DNA of 64,000 bases from JAWHQP01 sp032586195 (GCA_032586195.1 JAWHQP010000005.1:124001-188000); one strand, 5' to 3'; numbered from the stretch's first letter, positions 43,354 through 53,500 are shown. A program made the numbers and translations. The notes: generated by a model not told the origin, from the sequence alone.

Positions 43354-44070
43354 ATGCGACCAAACGAACGAGCGAACAACCAACCGCGTCCGATTAAAAT
43401 TACCCGCCATTATACCAAACACGCGGAGGGTTCCGTGTTGGTGGAATTCGGTGACACCAAGGTAATCTGTACCGCCAGCGTGGATGAAAGCGTGCCGCGT
43501 TTTCTCAAAGGTCAGGGGCAAGGGTGGGTAACGGCGGAATACGGCATGCTGCCACGTTCCACTCACAGCCGCATGCAGCGTGAAGCGGCAAAAGGCAAAC
43601 AAGGCGGCCGTACTATGGAAATTCAGCGTTTAATCGCCCGTTCTCTACGCGCGATGGTGGATTTGAATGCATTAGGCGAGCGTTCAATCACCCTTGACTG
43701 CGATGTCATTCAGGCGGACGGCGGCACGCGCACCGCTTCCATTACCGGAGCCTGCGTGGCGTTAATTGACGCGATTAATGTGCTGGTGGCAAACGGTACC
43801 TTAAAAACAAATCCGCTCAAAGGATTAGTGGCGGCCATTTCCGTAGGCATCGTGGACGGTGCGGCGGTATGCGATTTGGAATATGTGGAAGACTCCGCTG
43901 CAGAAACCGATATGAATGTGGTGATGCTGGAAGACGGTCGCATGATCGAAGTACAGGGTACCGCGGAAGGCGAGCCGTTCAGCCACGCCGAACTGCTCGG
44001 TTTGCTGGATTTGGCCAAACAGGGCTGTGATATTATCTTCGCCGCTCAGCGCGAGGCGTTAGCCCAATAA
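43354..44070 (+). CDS. rph: RNase PH
   Basis: Phosphorolytic 3'-5' exoribonuclease that trims tRNA 3' ends. It is 238 residues starting MRPNERANNQPRPIKI with AEGSVLVEFGDTKVICTASV and the phosphate-binding region TRTASITGACVALIDA. It is full length and intact (E. coli K-12 carries a frameshifted rph). It is followed by a terminator-like hairpin and then pyrE. Confidence 0.97.
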   Translation: MRPNERANNQPRPIKITRHYTKHAEGSVLVEFGDTKVICTASVDESVPRFLKGQGQGWVTAEYGMLPRSTHSRMQREAAKGKQGGRTMEIQRLIARSLRAMVDLNALGERSITLDCDVIQADGGTRTASITGACVALIDAINVLVANGTLKTNPLKGLVAAISVGIVDGAAVCDLEYVEDSAAETDMNVVMLEDGRMIEVQGTAEGEPFSHAELLGLLDLAKQGCDIIFAAQREALAQ

Positions 44071-44074
44071 TAAC

Positions 44075-44108
44075 AAGGCGTATTCCGCCGGGATATGCCT
44101 TCTTTTTG
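44075..44108 (+). terminator. rph-pyrE intercistronic terminator or attenuator
   Basis: AAGGCGTAT (44075-44083) and ATATGCCTT (about 44094-44102) form a stem followed by CTTTTTG. In E. coli the rph-pyrE gap holds a UTP-sensing attenuator coupled to translation of the end of rph; the position here fits the same scheme, with rph stopping 5 bp before the stem. Confidence 0.65.
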
Positions 44109-44136
44109 TTCTTAAGAATTAAGAAATAGAAAACCT

Positions 44137-44778
44137 ATGCAAGATTACAAACAACAATTTATCCGCTTCGCTTTAAGCCGAAAGGTGCTTAAATTCGGCG
44201 AATTCACTTTAAAATCAGGTCGCGTCAGCCCGTACTTTTTCAATGCGGGATTATTTAACACTGGAGCCGATTTGGCTCGGCTGGGTGAATTCTACGCCGC
44301 CGCCATTCAGGCCGGCAATGTCAACTATGACGTCATTTTCGGCCCGGCCTACAAAGGCATTCCCATCGGCACCACGGTTTCCGTGGCACTGTTTAACCGA
44401 TTCGGCATTAATAAACCCGTATGCTTTAACCGTAAAGAAGCGAAGGATCACGGCGAAGGCGGCAATCTGATCGGCAGCCCGTTACAGGGAGAAGTGCTAT
44501 TGGTGGACGATGTCATCACAGCCGGTACCGCCATCCGCGAAGCCATGGATATTATCTCCGCCAACGGAGCCGACCTAAGTGCCGTTTTGATTGCATTAAA
44601 CCGCAAAGAACGCGGCAAGGGCGCATTATCCGCCATTCAGGAAGTGGAACGGGATTATCAGTGTCGCGTCCTTTCCATCATTGATTTGGACGACCTCATG
44701 CGGTTCATCGAAAATGATCCGCAATATAGCCAATACCTCCCCGCCATGCGGGCTTATCGCGAACAGTACGGCATATAA
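44137..44778 (+). CDS. pyrE: Orotate phosphoribosyltransferase
   Basis: Forms OMP from orotate and PRPP in pyrimidine synthesis. It is 213 residues with the PRPP-binding motif VLLVDDVITAGTA and FNRKEAKDHGEGG upstream. It is the second gene of rph-pyrE, probably controlled by the attenuator between them. Confidence 0.97.
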   Translation: MQDYKQQFIRFALSRKVLKFGEFTLKSGRVSPYFFNAGLFNTGADLARLGEFYAAAIQAGNVNYDVIFGPAYKGIPIGTTVSVALFNRFGINKPVCFNRKEAKDHGEGGNLIGSPLQGEVLLVDDVITAGTAIREAMDIISANGADLSAVLIALNRKERGKGALSAIQEVERDYQCRVLSIIDLDDLMRFIENDPQYSQYLPAMRAYREQYGI

Positions 44779-44785
44779 TTAACCC

Positions 44786-44887
44786 GGTGTGGCGTTGACA
44801 AAAGCCCCGGCTTTTGGACGGTAGCAAAGACATAGCAATCGCATATAGAGACCATGTATAAAAACTCAATTTTTTGACACCGCACTT
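44786..44887 (+). repeat. Dispersed structured repeat, copy D, before metK
   Basis: A more decayed copy: GGTGTGGCGTTGACAAAAGC, CCGGCTTTTGGACGGTAGC, GACATAGCAA and ATGTATAAAAACTC appear in the same order as in copy E, and it ends with an inverted uptake signal (44879-44887). The second hairpin arms are mostly lost. It lies in the 216-bp pyrE-metK spacer. Confidence 0.6.
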
Positions 44888-44994
44888 CGCTTGCCGCGGC
44901 AAATCCGCCACAAATAAAAATTTGCCTTTTAGTCTAAAAAGCGTATTATAGCCATCCATACGTCCAAACAACTTTTAATAAATAGAGGAAAAAC

Positions 44995-46146
44995 ATGTCA
45001 AGTTATTTATTTACCTCTGAATCAGTATCAGAAGGACATCCCGATAAAATCGCAGATCAGATCTCTGATGCCGTATTAGACGAGATTTTAAAACAGGATC
45101 CGAAAGCCCATGTGGCTTGTGAAACCTATGTTAAAACGGGTATGGCGTTGATAGGCGGCGAAATCACCACTTCCGCCTGGGTGGATATTGAACATCTTGC
45201 CCGCCAGGTCATTCGCGATATCGGCTATACCAGTTCGGACATGGGTTTCGACGGCAATTCCTGTGCAGTGCTGAACGCTATCGGTAAACAATCGCAGGAT
45301 ATTAACCAAGGGGTTGCCCGTGAAAATCCGTTAGATCAAGGCGCCGGTGACCAAGGCATTATGTTCGGTTATGCGACGAATGAAACGGAAGTACTGATGC
45401 CGGCGGCGATTACCTACGCTCACCGTTTAATGGAACGTCAGGCTCAGGTGCGCAAACAAGGCGTATTGCCGTGGCTGCGGCCCGACGCGAAAAGCCAGCT
45501 GACTTTCAAATATGAGGATAACAAAATTGCCGGTATCGATGCCGTGGTGTTATCCACTCAGCACAGCGACAGCGTAAGTCAGGAAGACTTAATTGAAGGT
45601 GTGATGGAAGAAATTATCAAACCGATACTGCCGGCAAAATGGCTGGACAAAGACACCAAATATTTTATTAACCCGACCGGTCGCTTTGTGATCGGCGGCC
45701 CGATGGGCGACTGCGGTTTGACCGGACGCAAAATTATCGTGGATACTTACGGCGGCGCGGCCCGCCATGGCGGCGGTGCATTCTCAGGCAAAGATCCGTC
45801 TAAAGTGGATCGCTCTGCGGCTTATGCCGCCCGTTATGTAGCGAAAAATATCGTTGCCGCGGGGTTAGCCGATCGCTGCGAAATCCAGCTCTCCTATGCT
45901 ATCGGTGTAGCCGAACCGACTTCCATCATGGTGGAAACTTTCGGTACGGGTAAAGTAAGCAATGAAGTACTGGTTAAATTGGTCCGCCAATTCTTCGATC
46001 TCCGCCCGTACGGTTTGATCAAAATGTTGGATTTAATTCAACCGATTTATCGTGCTACCGCCGCTTACGGCCATTTCGGGCGCAACCAATTCCCGTGGGA
46101 AAAGACCGACCGAGCCGCCGAATTGCGTGCCGCGGCCCAATTATAA
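44995..46146 (+). CDS. metK: S-adenosylmethionine synthetase
   Basis: Makes SAM from methionine and ATP; BioC in this window is one of its consumers. It is 383 residues with ESVSEGHPDKIADQISDAVLD at the N-terminus, the DQGIMFGYAT motif and the P-loop-like GGAFSGKDPSKVDRSAAY. The ATG follows AGAGGA. I see no MetJ boxes in the upstream region. It ends at a strong hairpin. Confidence 0.97.
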   Translation: MSSYLFTSESVSEGHPDKIADQISDAVLDEILKQDPKAHVACETYVKTGMALIGGEITTSAWVDIEHLARQVIRDIGYTSSDMGFDGNSCAVLNAIGKQSQDINQGVARENPLDQGAGDQGIMFGYATNETEVLMPAAITYAHRLMERQAQVRKQGVLPWLRPDAKSQLTFKYEDNKIAGIDAVVLSTQHSDSVSQEDLIEGVMEEIIKPILPAKWLDKDTKYFINPTGRFVIGGPMGDCGLTGRKIIVDTYGGAARHGGGAFSGKDPSKVDRSAAYAARYVAKNIVAAGLADRCEIQLSYAIGVAEPTSIMVETFGTGKVSNEVLVKLVRQFFDLRPYGLIKMLDLIQPIYRATAAYGHFGRNQFPWEKTDRAAELRAAAQL

Positions 46147-46171
46147 ACCGACCATTAATTTAAATTTACCG

Positions 46172-46199
46172 AAGGGCGTAGCGCATACGCCCTTGTTAT
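46172..46199 (+). terminator. Terminator after metK
   Basis: AAGGGCGTA (46172-46180) and TACGCCCTT (46186-46194) form a perfect 9-bp stem with a GCGCA loop, followed by GTTATTT. It ends 2-8 bp before the sprT start. Confidence 0.75.
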
Positions 46200-46201
46200 T
46201 T

Positions 46202-46717
46202 ATGCCGCAATCAACCCAGCCTTCAACCCGACTCCGCCACCTTAAGATGCAGGTACAACGCAGACTGAGCTATTGCCTGCAGCTTGCGCAACGGCATTTT
46301 CAGCGAACGTTTCCGATGCCGACGGTGACCTATCATGTGCGAGGAACAAAGGCCGGAGCGGCTTATCCGACTCAAAATGAAATCCGTCTGAATCCGCAAT
46401 TATTGCTGGAGAACCCTGAGGAATTTCTTCAACAGGTGGTGCCGCACGAGCTGGCTCATTTGCTGGTTTACCAGCTGTTCGGGCGGGTCAAGCCGCACGG
46501 GATAGAATGGCAAAATATGATGACCGGATTATTCGGACTGCCAGCTCACACCTGCCATCGGTTTGACACTAGTTCCGTTCAGGGCAAAACCTTCCCTTAT
46601 CAATGTGGTTGCCAAATCCATCAGCTAAGTATCCGCCGTCATCAGCGCGTGCAACGGGGAAGTGCAAGCTATTTCTGCCGCAAGTGCAAGCAAAAGCTGA
46701 TTTTCATGCTCTCATAA
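46202..46717 (+). CDS. sprT: SprT family zinc metalloprotease-like protein
   Basis: SprT-like protein with a zinc-binding HExxH motif (VVPHELAHLLVYQLFG) near residue 80 and a C-terminal zinc ribbon (YQCGCQ ... YFCRKCKQK). It is 171 residues from ATG 46202; the frame is open further upstream but that part lies in metK. Its cellular role in bacteria is not well defined; the eukaryotic relative SPRTN cleaves DNA-protein crosslinks. It sits directly behind the metK terminator, so read-through may contribute to its expression. Confidence 0.88.
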   Translation: MPQSTQPSTRLRHLKMQVQRRLSYCLQLAQRHFQRTFPMPTVTYHVRGTKAGAAYPTQNEIRLNPQLLLENPEEFLQQVVPHELAHLLVYQLFGRVKPHGIEWQNMMTGLFGLPAHTCHRFDTSSVQGKTFPYQCGCQIHQLSIRRHQRVQRGSASYFCRKCKQKLIFMLS

Positions 46718-46877
46718 AGGGTTAAAGTGCGGTGTTAAAAATCCGAGTTTTTTTAATATTAAGATTGAATAAGGATCTTTTTTGGCTAACTCACGGTTTT
46801 TTAATGAAATAATTCTGTTCCTATGCTATATTTTCCGACAATTATGATCTCTACCCGTTGAAAAAGAGGAATTTTTT

Positions 46878-47411
46878 ATGAAAAAAACATTATTAGCAAT
46901 TATCAGTGCTCTCGCATTTGTCTCCACAGCAAATGCCAATATTTATGCCGAGGGTAATGTCGGCGTATCAAAACTCAAATCCGGCGACGTAAGCGAAACC
47001 CGTGTCGTGCCAGGTGTTGCCGTCGGTTATGACGCGGGTGATGTCCGTTTTGCCGCAGATTACACCTACTACGGTAAATCAAATTCCGGTAATTCTTCCG
47101 TAAAGGCAAAAAGTATCGGCGTTTCAGCTATTTATGATATTGCTATTAATGCGCCGGTCCAACCGTATGTCGGCGTGCGTTTGTCCGCCAACGATATTAC
47201 CGCCCGAGAAGATAAAGTCGCCAATGGGGTACGCACAATTAAAGAAAGCGATTCTTATAAATTCGGTTACGGTGCCGTAGCCGGCGTGCAGTATAAATTA
47301 AACAAAGATTGGTCATTGGACGGCGGCATCGAATACAACCGTTTAGGTTCGGCCAACGATCACAATATCAATCAATACGGCGCCAAAGCCGGTATTCGTT
47401 ACGATTTCTAA
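46878..47411 (+). CDS. Opacity-like outer-membrane beta-barrel protein
   Basis: A 177-residue protein with a signal peptide (MKKTLLAIISALAFVSTANA) followed by alternating beta strands and a C-terminal Phe (GAKAGIRYDF), the signature of an outer-membrane barrel inserted by BAM. It belongs to the Opa/OmpA-like small porin group (YAEGNVGVSKLKSGD, PYVGVRLSAND). A host-adhesion role is possible but not shown. It is monocistronic, with AGAGGA before the ATG and a strong terminator after it. Confidence 0.85.
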   Translation: MKKTLLAIISALAFVSTANANIYAEGNVGVSKLKSGDVSETRVVPGVAVGYDAGDVRFAADYTYYGKSNSGNSSVKAKSIGVSAIYDIAINAPVQPYVGVRLSANDITAREDKVANGVRTIKESDSYKFGYGAVAGVQYKLNKDWSLDGGIEYNRLGSANDHNINQYGAKAGIRYDF

Positions 47412-47439
47412 TTTAGCAGTCGTTACATTTTTTACACTT

Positions 47440-47474
47440 AAAAGCCCTTATCCGTCCGATAAGGGCTTTTATCG
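47440..47474 (+). terminator. Terminator after the Opa-like gene
   Basis: AAAAGCCCTTAT (47440-47451) and ATAAGGGCTTTT (47459-47470) make a perfect 12-bp stem with a CCGTCCG loop, ending in a T-run. Confidence 0.9.
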
Positions 47475-47593
47475 TGATTCACATATTGAATTTTTTCTGC
47501 CATTGCAAAAACACCCAATTACAACACCGCACTTTACGGTACGAAATCAGCAATAATTAAAATAATGAGGAATTAAAAAGAATTTAATTGAAA

Positions 47594-47670
47594 TGGCGCA
47601 CCCGAAAGGATTCGAACCTTTGACCGCTCGGTTCGTAGCCGAGTACTCTATCCAGCTGAGCTACGGGTGC
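47594..47670 (-). tRNA. tRNA-Arg (anticodon ACG)
   Basis: A 77-nt tRNA on the minus strand: acceptor GCACCCG/CGGGTGC, anticodon stem CTCGG/CCGAG with loop CTACGAA (anticodon ACG), GGTTCGAATCC T-arm, and encoded CCA (47594-47596). The A34 is expected to be deaminated to inosine by TadA, which is encoded at 59262-59771. Confidence 0.97.
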
Positions 47671-47781
47671 CCTTTAACCGCTTTATTTTTCAATCCACTT
47701 CGCCGATTTGCCTCGCCGTATTGCACCGTCTCGGCTTCTTTGCTCGTATCTTGAGAAAACAAGTTGTTAAACCAGAGTAAA

Positions 47782-47871
47782 TGGCGGTGAGAGAGGGATT
47801 CGAACCCTCGATACAGTTTCCCATATACACCCTTAGCAGGGGTGCGCCTTCAGCCTCTCGGCCATCTCACC
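47782..47871 (-). tRNA. tRNA-Ser (anticodon GCT)
   Basis: A 90-nt type II tRNA on the minus strand with acceptor GGTGAGA/TCTCACC, anticodon GCT in CCCCTGCTAAGGG, a long variable arm and encoded CCA (47782-47784). It reads AGC and AGU codons. It is 111 bp upstream of tRNA-Arg and probably co-transcribed with it. Confidence 0.96.
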
Positions 47872-47979
47872 GTCGTCGGTTTGTGGGCGGTATGATACGT
47901 TTTTCTGAAAATATGTCAACGTATTTTTGCAAAAATAGCGCAGGTTTACGTTCGGTTGTCGGATTTATCTACAAATCCG

Positions 47980-49992
47980 TTATTTTTTCAGCATGGCCCG
48001 CAAACCGGCGAGATTAGCCGCCGTTTTTTGCTGTTTCTGCTCCGCCGTCATCGGTGGCTTATCTCGTTCCCACAGCACGTCATCTTGCGGCAATTCCAGC
48101 AGAAAACGGCTCGGCTCGGGCTTTATTAATTCACCGAACTGGCGACGTTCTTTACATAGAGTAAAACGCAACGTTTGTTGAGCGCGGGTAATACCCACGT
48201 AAGCCAAACGGCGTTCTTCCTCCACATTATCTTCGTCAATGCTGGTTTGGTGCGGCAAAATGCCTTCTTCCATGCCGACCAAAAACACATGGGGAAACTC
48301 CAGCCCCTTTGAGGCATGCAGGGTCATCAACTGTACCTGATCGCTTTCATCATCGTCTTCGCCGCGTTCCAGCATATCCCGCAGCGTTAATTGCGTGACA
48401 ACCTGGTTCAGACTCATCGGTTCGTTAAAGTCATTCCCCTTCAGCATTGTCGCCACCCATTCAAACAGGGTTGCCACATTTTTACTTTGCATTTCCGCCG
48501 CCTTCGGGCTGGCGGCCTGTTCATACAAATATTCTTCATAATGCAGCTGCGCCAGCATTGTTCGTACCGCGCGTTCAGATTCGGATCGCGCCGTCTCATC
48601 CCCGAGTTCCACAATCCAACGGGCGAAATGCTGCAACGCCTTATAGGCTTTGGGCGTAATCCGCTGTATCAATTCAAAATCGAAAACCGCTTCAAATAAG
48701 CTGATATGTTTTTCATTCGCCAGTTGCCCGAGCTTTTCCAGCGTCACCGTGCCGATTTCCCGCTTCGGTGTATTCACGATACGTAGAAATGCCGCATCAT
48801 CGTCTTGATTCACCAGCAACCGCAAATATGCCATCATATCCTTGATTTCCACCCGTGAGAAAAAAGACGTACCGCCAGAAATACGGTAAGGAATGCGGTT
48901 TTGCACCAGTATTTTTTCCAGCAGACGCGATTGATGATTACCGCGATACAGAATCGCATAGTCTTTATATCGAGTTTTATGGCTGAAACGGTGAGCAATA
49001 AGCTCGCCGACCACACGCTCCGCTTCATGTTCCTCATTCTTGGCTTCGATGACTTGCAGCTTTTCTCCCTCACCGAGATTGGAAAACAGCTTTTTATCGA
49101 ACACATGAGTGTTGTTGTCGATCAGAATATTGGCGCAATGCAAAATGCGATGAGTGGAACGATAATTTTGTTCCAGCTTGATGACCCGCAGCGCGGGAAA
49201 ATCATCCCGCAACCGCACCATATTCTGCGGACGGGCACCCCGCCACGAATAAATGGACTGATCGTCATCCCCCACCACGGTAAAGCAGGCCCGCTGCCCG
49301 ACTAACAATTTAATCAGCTCGTATTGGCTGGTGTTGGTATCCTGATATTCGTCCACCAGCAAATAACGGATTTTTTCCCGCCATCGTAACCGCGCTTCTT
49401 CATTGGTTTTGAACAACAGGGTCGGCAGCATAATCAGATCATCAAAATCCAGTGCATTATAGGCCCGGATTTGATTGGCATAACGTTCATAACATTTGGC
49501 AAAGGCCTGCTGCTTTTCATCACGGGCAATTTGCAACGCCCGAGCAGGCATAATCAGATCGTTTTTCCAGTTGGAAACAGTGGAAATCAACTCGCGCAGC
49601 AGCTCCTTGTCTTGCTGCAGATAATCCGCCGTCAGTTCTTTCAGCAGCGCCATTTGATCATGTTCGTCAAACAGCGTCATCCCGGCTTTAAAGCCCAGCT
49701 GCTTATATTCCCGTTTGATAATATCAAAGCCCAAGGTGTGAAAAGTGGAAACAATCAGCCCCTTGCTCTGTCGCTTGCCGATAGAGTGAGCAACCCGTTC
49801 TTTCATCTCGCGGGCCGCCTTATTGGTAAAAGTCACCGCCGCGATGTGCCGCGGAAGATAACCGCATTGATCAATTAAATAAGCGATTTTATTGATAATC
49901 ACCCGCGTTTTGCCCGAGCCGGCTCCGGCCAGCACAAGACACGGCCCGGTGACAAATTCAACCGCTTGCTGTTGTTGAGGATTCAGTTTCAT
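47980..49992 (-). CDS. rep: ATP-dependent DNA helicase Rep
   Basis: Superfamily 1A 3'-5' helicase that clears proteins ahead of the replication fork. It is 670 residues from ATG 49992 (E. coli Rep is 673); an open frame continues upstream to 50091 through the lipoprotein gene and is not part of it. Motif I AGAGSGKT, motif II VDEYQDTN, motif III VGDDDQSIYSWRGA and motif VI VGITRAQ are present. The start overlaps the preceding lipoprotein stop by one base (TAATG), so translation is probably coupled. Confidence 0.95.
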   Translation of the reverse strand: MKLNPQQQQAVEFVTGPCLVLAGAGSGKTRVIINKIAYLIDQCGYLPRHIAAVTFTNKAAREMKERVAHSIGKRQSKGLIVSTFHTLGFDIIKREYKQLGFKAGMTLFDEHDQMALLKELTADYLQQDKELLRELISTVSNWKNDLIMPARALQIARDEKQQAFAKCYERYANQIRAYNALDFDDLIMLPTLLFKTNEEARLRWREKIRYLLVDEYQDTNTSQYELIKLLVGQRACFTVVGDDDQSIYSWRGARPQNMVRLRDDFPALRVIKLEQNYRSTHRILHCANILIDNNTHVFDKKLFSNLGEGEKLQVIEAKNEEHEAERVVGELIAHRFSHKTRYKDYAILYRGNHQSRLLEKILVQNRIPYRISGGTSFFSRVEIKDMMAYLRLLVNQDDDAAFLRIVNTPKREIGTVTLEKLGQLANEKHISLFEAVFDFELIQRITPKAYKALQHFARWIVELGDETARSESERAVRTMLAQLHYEEYLYEQAASPKAAEMQSKNVATLFEWVATMLKGNDFNEPMSLNQVVTQLTLRDMLERGEDDDESDQVQLMTLHASKGLEFPHVFLVGMEEGILPHQTSIDEDNVEEERRLAYVGITRAQQTLRFTLCKERRQFGELIKPEPSRFLLELPQDDVLWERDKPPMTAEQKQQKTAANLAGLRAMLKK

Positions 49993-50204
49993 TAATTCTG
50001 CGACCAAACATAGGGTAACAGCGCCGTGTCCAATAAAAACGACAACGGCAAATCTAAAATCGGCAGGCCCCATTGCTGAGCCTGCTCCCAATCATATTTT
50101 GCACCCGCGTAACTATGATATTTCTGGGTCGGATTCACCAACTGCACAATGGTGCCGCAACCCGTCAAAACAAAAAGCGCGGTGATAAAAATCAGTGTTT
50201 TCAT
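49992..50204 (-). CDS. Small lipoprotein of the YceK/YidQ (DUF1375) family
   Basis: A 70-residue lipoprotein: MKTLIFITALFVLTGCGTIV places the lipidated Cys at 16. The mature part has YSGAKYD-like YAGAKYDWEQ and the LPILDLPLSFLLDTALLPY segment that identifies the DUF1375 group, whose function is unknown. Its stop overlaps the rep start (TAATG). Confidence 0.85.
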   Translation of the reverse strand: MKTLIFITALFVLTGCGTIVQLVNPTQKYHSYAGAKYDWEQAQQWGLPILDLPLSFLLDTALLPYVWSQN

Positions 50205-50283
50205 AAGTCCCGTAAATTATAAATGCAGCGCGTATTATAGAAGATTTGACCGCAACACACCGTATTTTTTTCCGAATTAAGCA

Positions 50284-50344
50284 AAGTGCGGTGCCGATTT
50301 TTCGATTTTTTTAACGACAAAACCCGCGAAATCGGCACCGCGCT
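50284..50344. terminator. Uptake signal with degenerate inverted partner upstream of fdxG
   Basis: AAGTGCGGT at 50284-50292 faces ACCGCGCTT at about 50337-50345. The arms GTGCCGATTT and AAATCGGCAC pair, leaving a loop of about 30 nt. It resembles the paired-signal terminators elsewhere, but lies between two divergent genes, so it may instead insulate them. Confidence 0.55.
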
Positions 50345-50378
50345 TGGAAATCAGCCTGTCGCCTTATTTGTAAAAAAA

Positions 50379-50460
50379 CTGTTATAAATCAAGAAATCCC
50401 ATCATTCACAATTCAATACCTAAAACAGGGTATTTATTAACCTAAAACTAGGGCTAGAAT
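50379..50460 (+). promoter_or_regulatory. Candidate FNR and NarP sites and -10 of fdxG
   Basis: CTGTTATAAATCAA (50379-50392) fits FNR's TTGAT-N4-ATCAA in one half only. TACCTAAAACAGGGTA (50417-50432) is a 7-2-7 dyad of the NarP kind, and ACCTAAAACTAGGG (about 50440-50453) partly repeats it. TAGAAT at 50455-50460 is a plausible -10; with a start near 50467 the dyad would be centred near -42. Anaerobic and nitrate control of formate dehydrogenase is known in the family; these sites are inferred by eye. Confidence 0.45.
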
Positions 50461-50464
50461 AGCT

Positions 50465-50518
50465 ACCTCGGCAAAATAACGCCGAGGTTACAATTTGGTT
50501 TACAACTGCGTTTGCAGT
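50465..50518 (+). other. Two hairpins in the fdxG leader
   Basis: ACCTCGGC/GCCGAGGT (50465-50472 and 50481-50488) and ACTGC/GCAGT (50505-50509 and 50514-50518) are perfect small stems before the fdxG ribosome-binding site. The first would lie at the very 5' end of the mRNA and could protect it. It is too small for a molybdenum-cofactor riboswitch. Confidence 0.5.
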
Positions 50519-50532
50519 AAGTGGGAGTGATT

Positions 50533-53500
50533 ATGCAGATCTCAAGAAGAAAATTCTTTAAGATCTGTGCAGGTGGTATGGCGAGTTCGTCTGCTGCTAT
50601 GCTTGGTTTCATGCCAACAACAGTTTTAGCAGCTCCGCGTGAATATAAACTGATTCATGCACAAGTGACCCGTAACAACTGCACATATTGTGCCGTAGGC
50701 TGTGGTATGTTGATGTACAGCCTTGGCGATGGCGCCAAAAATTCAAAAGGCAAATTAATTCATATCGAGGGCGACCCAGACCATCCGGTCAGTCGCGGTT
50801 CTCTCTGTCCGAAAGGGGCGGGTGCGTTAGATTTTGTTAACAGCCCAAACCGTTTACGTTATCCCGAATACCGTGCTCCGGGCTCCGATAAATGGGTACG
50901 ATTATCCTGGGAAGACGCTATTCATCGCATTGCCCGGTTATTAAAGGATGACCGCGATGCTAATTTCATTGAAACCAATCAGAACGGAACAACGGTCAAT
51001 CGCTGGCTGACCACGGGCATGCTCGCCTCATCAGCCACCAGCAATGAAACCTGTATGCTGACGCAAAAATGGTCACGGGGTCTGGGAATGGTGGCGGTAA
51101 ATAACCAAGCCAGCACCTGCCACGGGCCAACCGTACCCGCGCTTGCCGCTTCTTTCGGGCGCGGTGCAATGACCAATCACTGGGTAGATATAAAAAATGC
51201 CGATGTGGTGATTGTAATGGGAGCTAATACGGCCGAAGCCCATCCGGTAGGGTTTAAATGGGTGATTGAAGCTAAAAGGCAAAATCACGCCAAACTCATG
51301 GTAGTGGATCCGCGCTTTAACCGGACTGCGGCGGTGGCGGATTTCTTTGCTCAAATCCGTCCCGGTTCGGATATTTCATTTCTACTGGGCGTAATCCGCT
51401 ATTTGCTGAAAAACGATAAAATTCAGCATGAATATGTCAAGCACTATACTAACGCCGCGTTGCTGGTAAACGATGACTTTCAATTCAATGACGGTCTTTT
51501 TACAGGTTATGATGAGACCAATCGACAATATGATCGCACAACTTGGGCCTACCAATCGGATGAAAACGGTTATGCCAAACGTGATTTGACTCTGGAAAAT
51601 CCCCGTTGCGTAATTAATTTATTACGCCATCACGTAGAACGCTACACGCCTGAAATAGTGGAAAAATTAAGCGGTATCACTCAAACGGATTTCCAAACGT
51701 TCTGTGAAACCTTGGCGCAAACCGCCGCCCCCAATAAAACCGCCACCTTCCTGTATGCTTTAGGCTGGACGCAGCATACTGTGGGCGTACAAAATATTCG
51801 TTCAATGGCAATGATTCAATTATTGCTCGGCAATATCGGCATGCCGGGCGGCGGGGTGAACGCACTGCGGGGCCACTCCAATGTGCAGGGAGCAACAGAC
51901 ATGGGCTTACTGCCGACCTCATTGCCTGCTTATTTGCCGCTGCCGACGGATAACGATACTTCACTGGATAAATACTTAACCAGAGTAACGCCAAAAACTT
52001 TAGTGGAGGGGCAGGTTAACTATTGGACTAATACGCCGAAATTTATGGTAAGTCTATTAAAGTCTTTCTACGGCGATAACGCCACTAAAGACAACGAATG
52101 GGGTTTTCACTTTTTACCAAAATATGATCAGGTATATGATCAACTGCGTTTCGTGGATATGATGTACAACGGCAAAGTAAACGGTTTCCTCTGCCAAGGT
52201 TATAACCCGGTATCCTCATACCCGGATAAAAACAAAGTAATCGCGGCATTAAGCAAACTCAAATTCTTTGTGGTAATGGATCCGACGGAAACCACCACTT
52301 CGGAATTCTGGCGCAATCAAGGTGAATTTAATAATGTTAATCCGGCCGATATTCAAACCGAAGTATTCCGTTTACCTACGGGCTGCTTCGCTGAAGAAGA
52401 CGGTTCTATCGCCAATTCGGGCCGTTGGCTGCAATGGCATTGGAAAGCTTCCGAGTCACCGGCCGAAGCCAAAGCCGATGTGGATATTCTGGCGGAAATT
52501 CGCCATGATATGCTCGAAATGTATCGCAAGGAAGGCGGTTCGGGCTTCGCTTCTTTTGCGGCAATGAGCTGGAATTACGCTAATCCGCTGGAACCTAAAG
52601 CGGCAGAAATAGCAAAAGAAAATAACGGCTATGCGTTGGCGGATTTATATGATACCGATGGCAGATTAATCGCTAAAAAAGGTCAGTTGCTTTCCAGTTT
52701 CGCTCAGCTGCGTGATGACGGAACAACGGCAAGTTCCGCCTGGATTTATACCGGGCAATGGACGGAAAAAGGCAACCAAATGGATAACCGCGATAATGCC
52801 GATCCGTCAGGCTTAGGCAATACCTTGGGCTGGGCATTCTCATGGCCGGCCAACCGCCGCATTCTGTATAACCGTGCCAGCGCGGACTTGGCCGGCAATC
52901 CATGGGATAGCAAACGTCAAATCATCAAATGGAACGGCGAGAACTGGAATTACATTGATATCGCTGATTTCGGCACGGCTCCGCCGAACAGCCCGGTAAC
53001 GCCGTTTATTATGCAAAATGACGGTTTAGGCGGTTTGTTCTCCCTTAATCGTCTGGCGGACGGTCCGCTGCCGGAGCATTATGAACCGATTGAAACACCG
53101 TTGGGTACCAATCCATTGCACCCCGCCGTAATATCAAATCCTGTGGCCCGCATACTGGATAATGATAAGTCAACCTTTGGTACGGCGGAAGAATTCCCTT
53201 ATGTAGGAACCACTTACAGCTTAACCGAACATTTCCATGCGTGGACGGCGCAAACCTTATTGAGCATGATTGCGCAACCGCAGGCTTTTGCCGAAATCGG
53301 CGAAGTATTGGCGAAGGAAAAAGGCATTGCTCACGGCGATACGGTAAAAATTTCCTCAAAACGCGGTTATATCAAGGTAAAAGCCATGGTGACCAAACGG
53401 ATTAAGCCATTAACGGTGCATGATAAAACCGTGCATACAATCGGTTTACCGATTCACTGGGGATTTTCAGGCGTGAGTGAAAAAAGCTTTGTCACCAACA

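Noticed and set aside
46052..46201. N-terminal extension of SprT
   Set aside because: It overlaps metK and its terminator. The ATG at 46202 gives the normal family length.
49993..50091. N-terminal extension of Rep
   Set aside because: The extension lies inside the DUF1375 lipoprotein gene; Rep length and start fit the ATG at 49992.
50465..50532. Molybdenum-cofactor riboswitch before fdxG
   Set aside because: The leader is too short and lacks the multi-helix architecture of that riboswitch; only two small hairpins are present.
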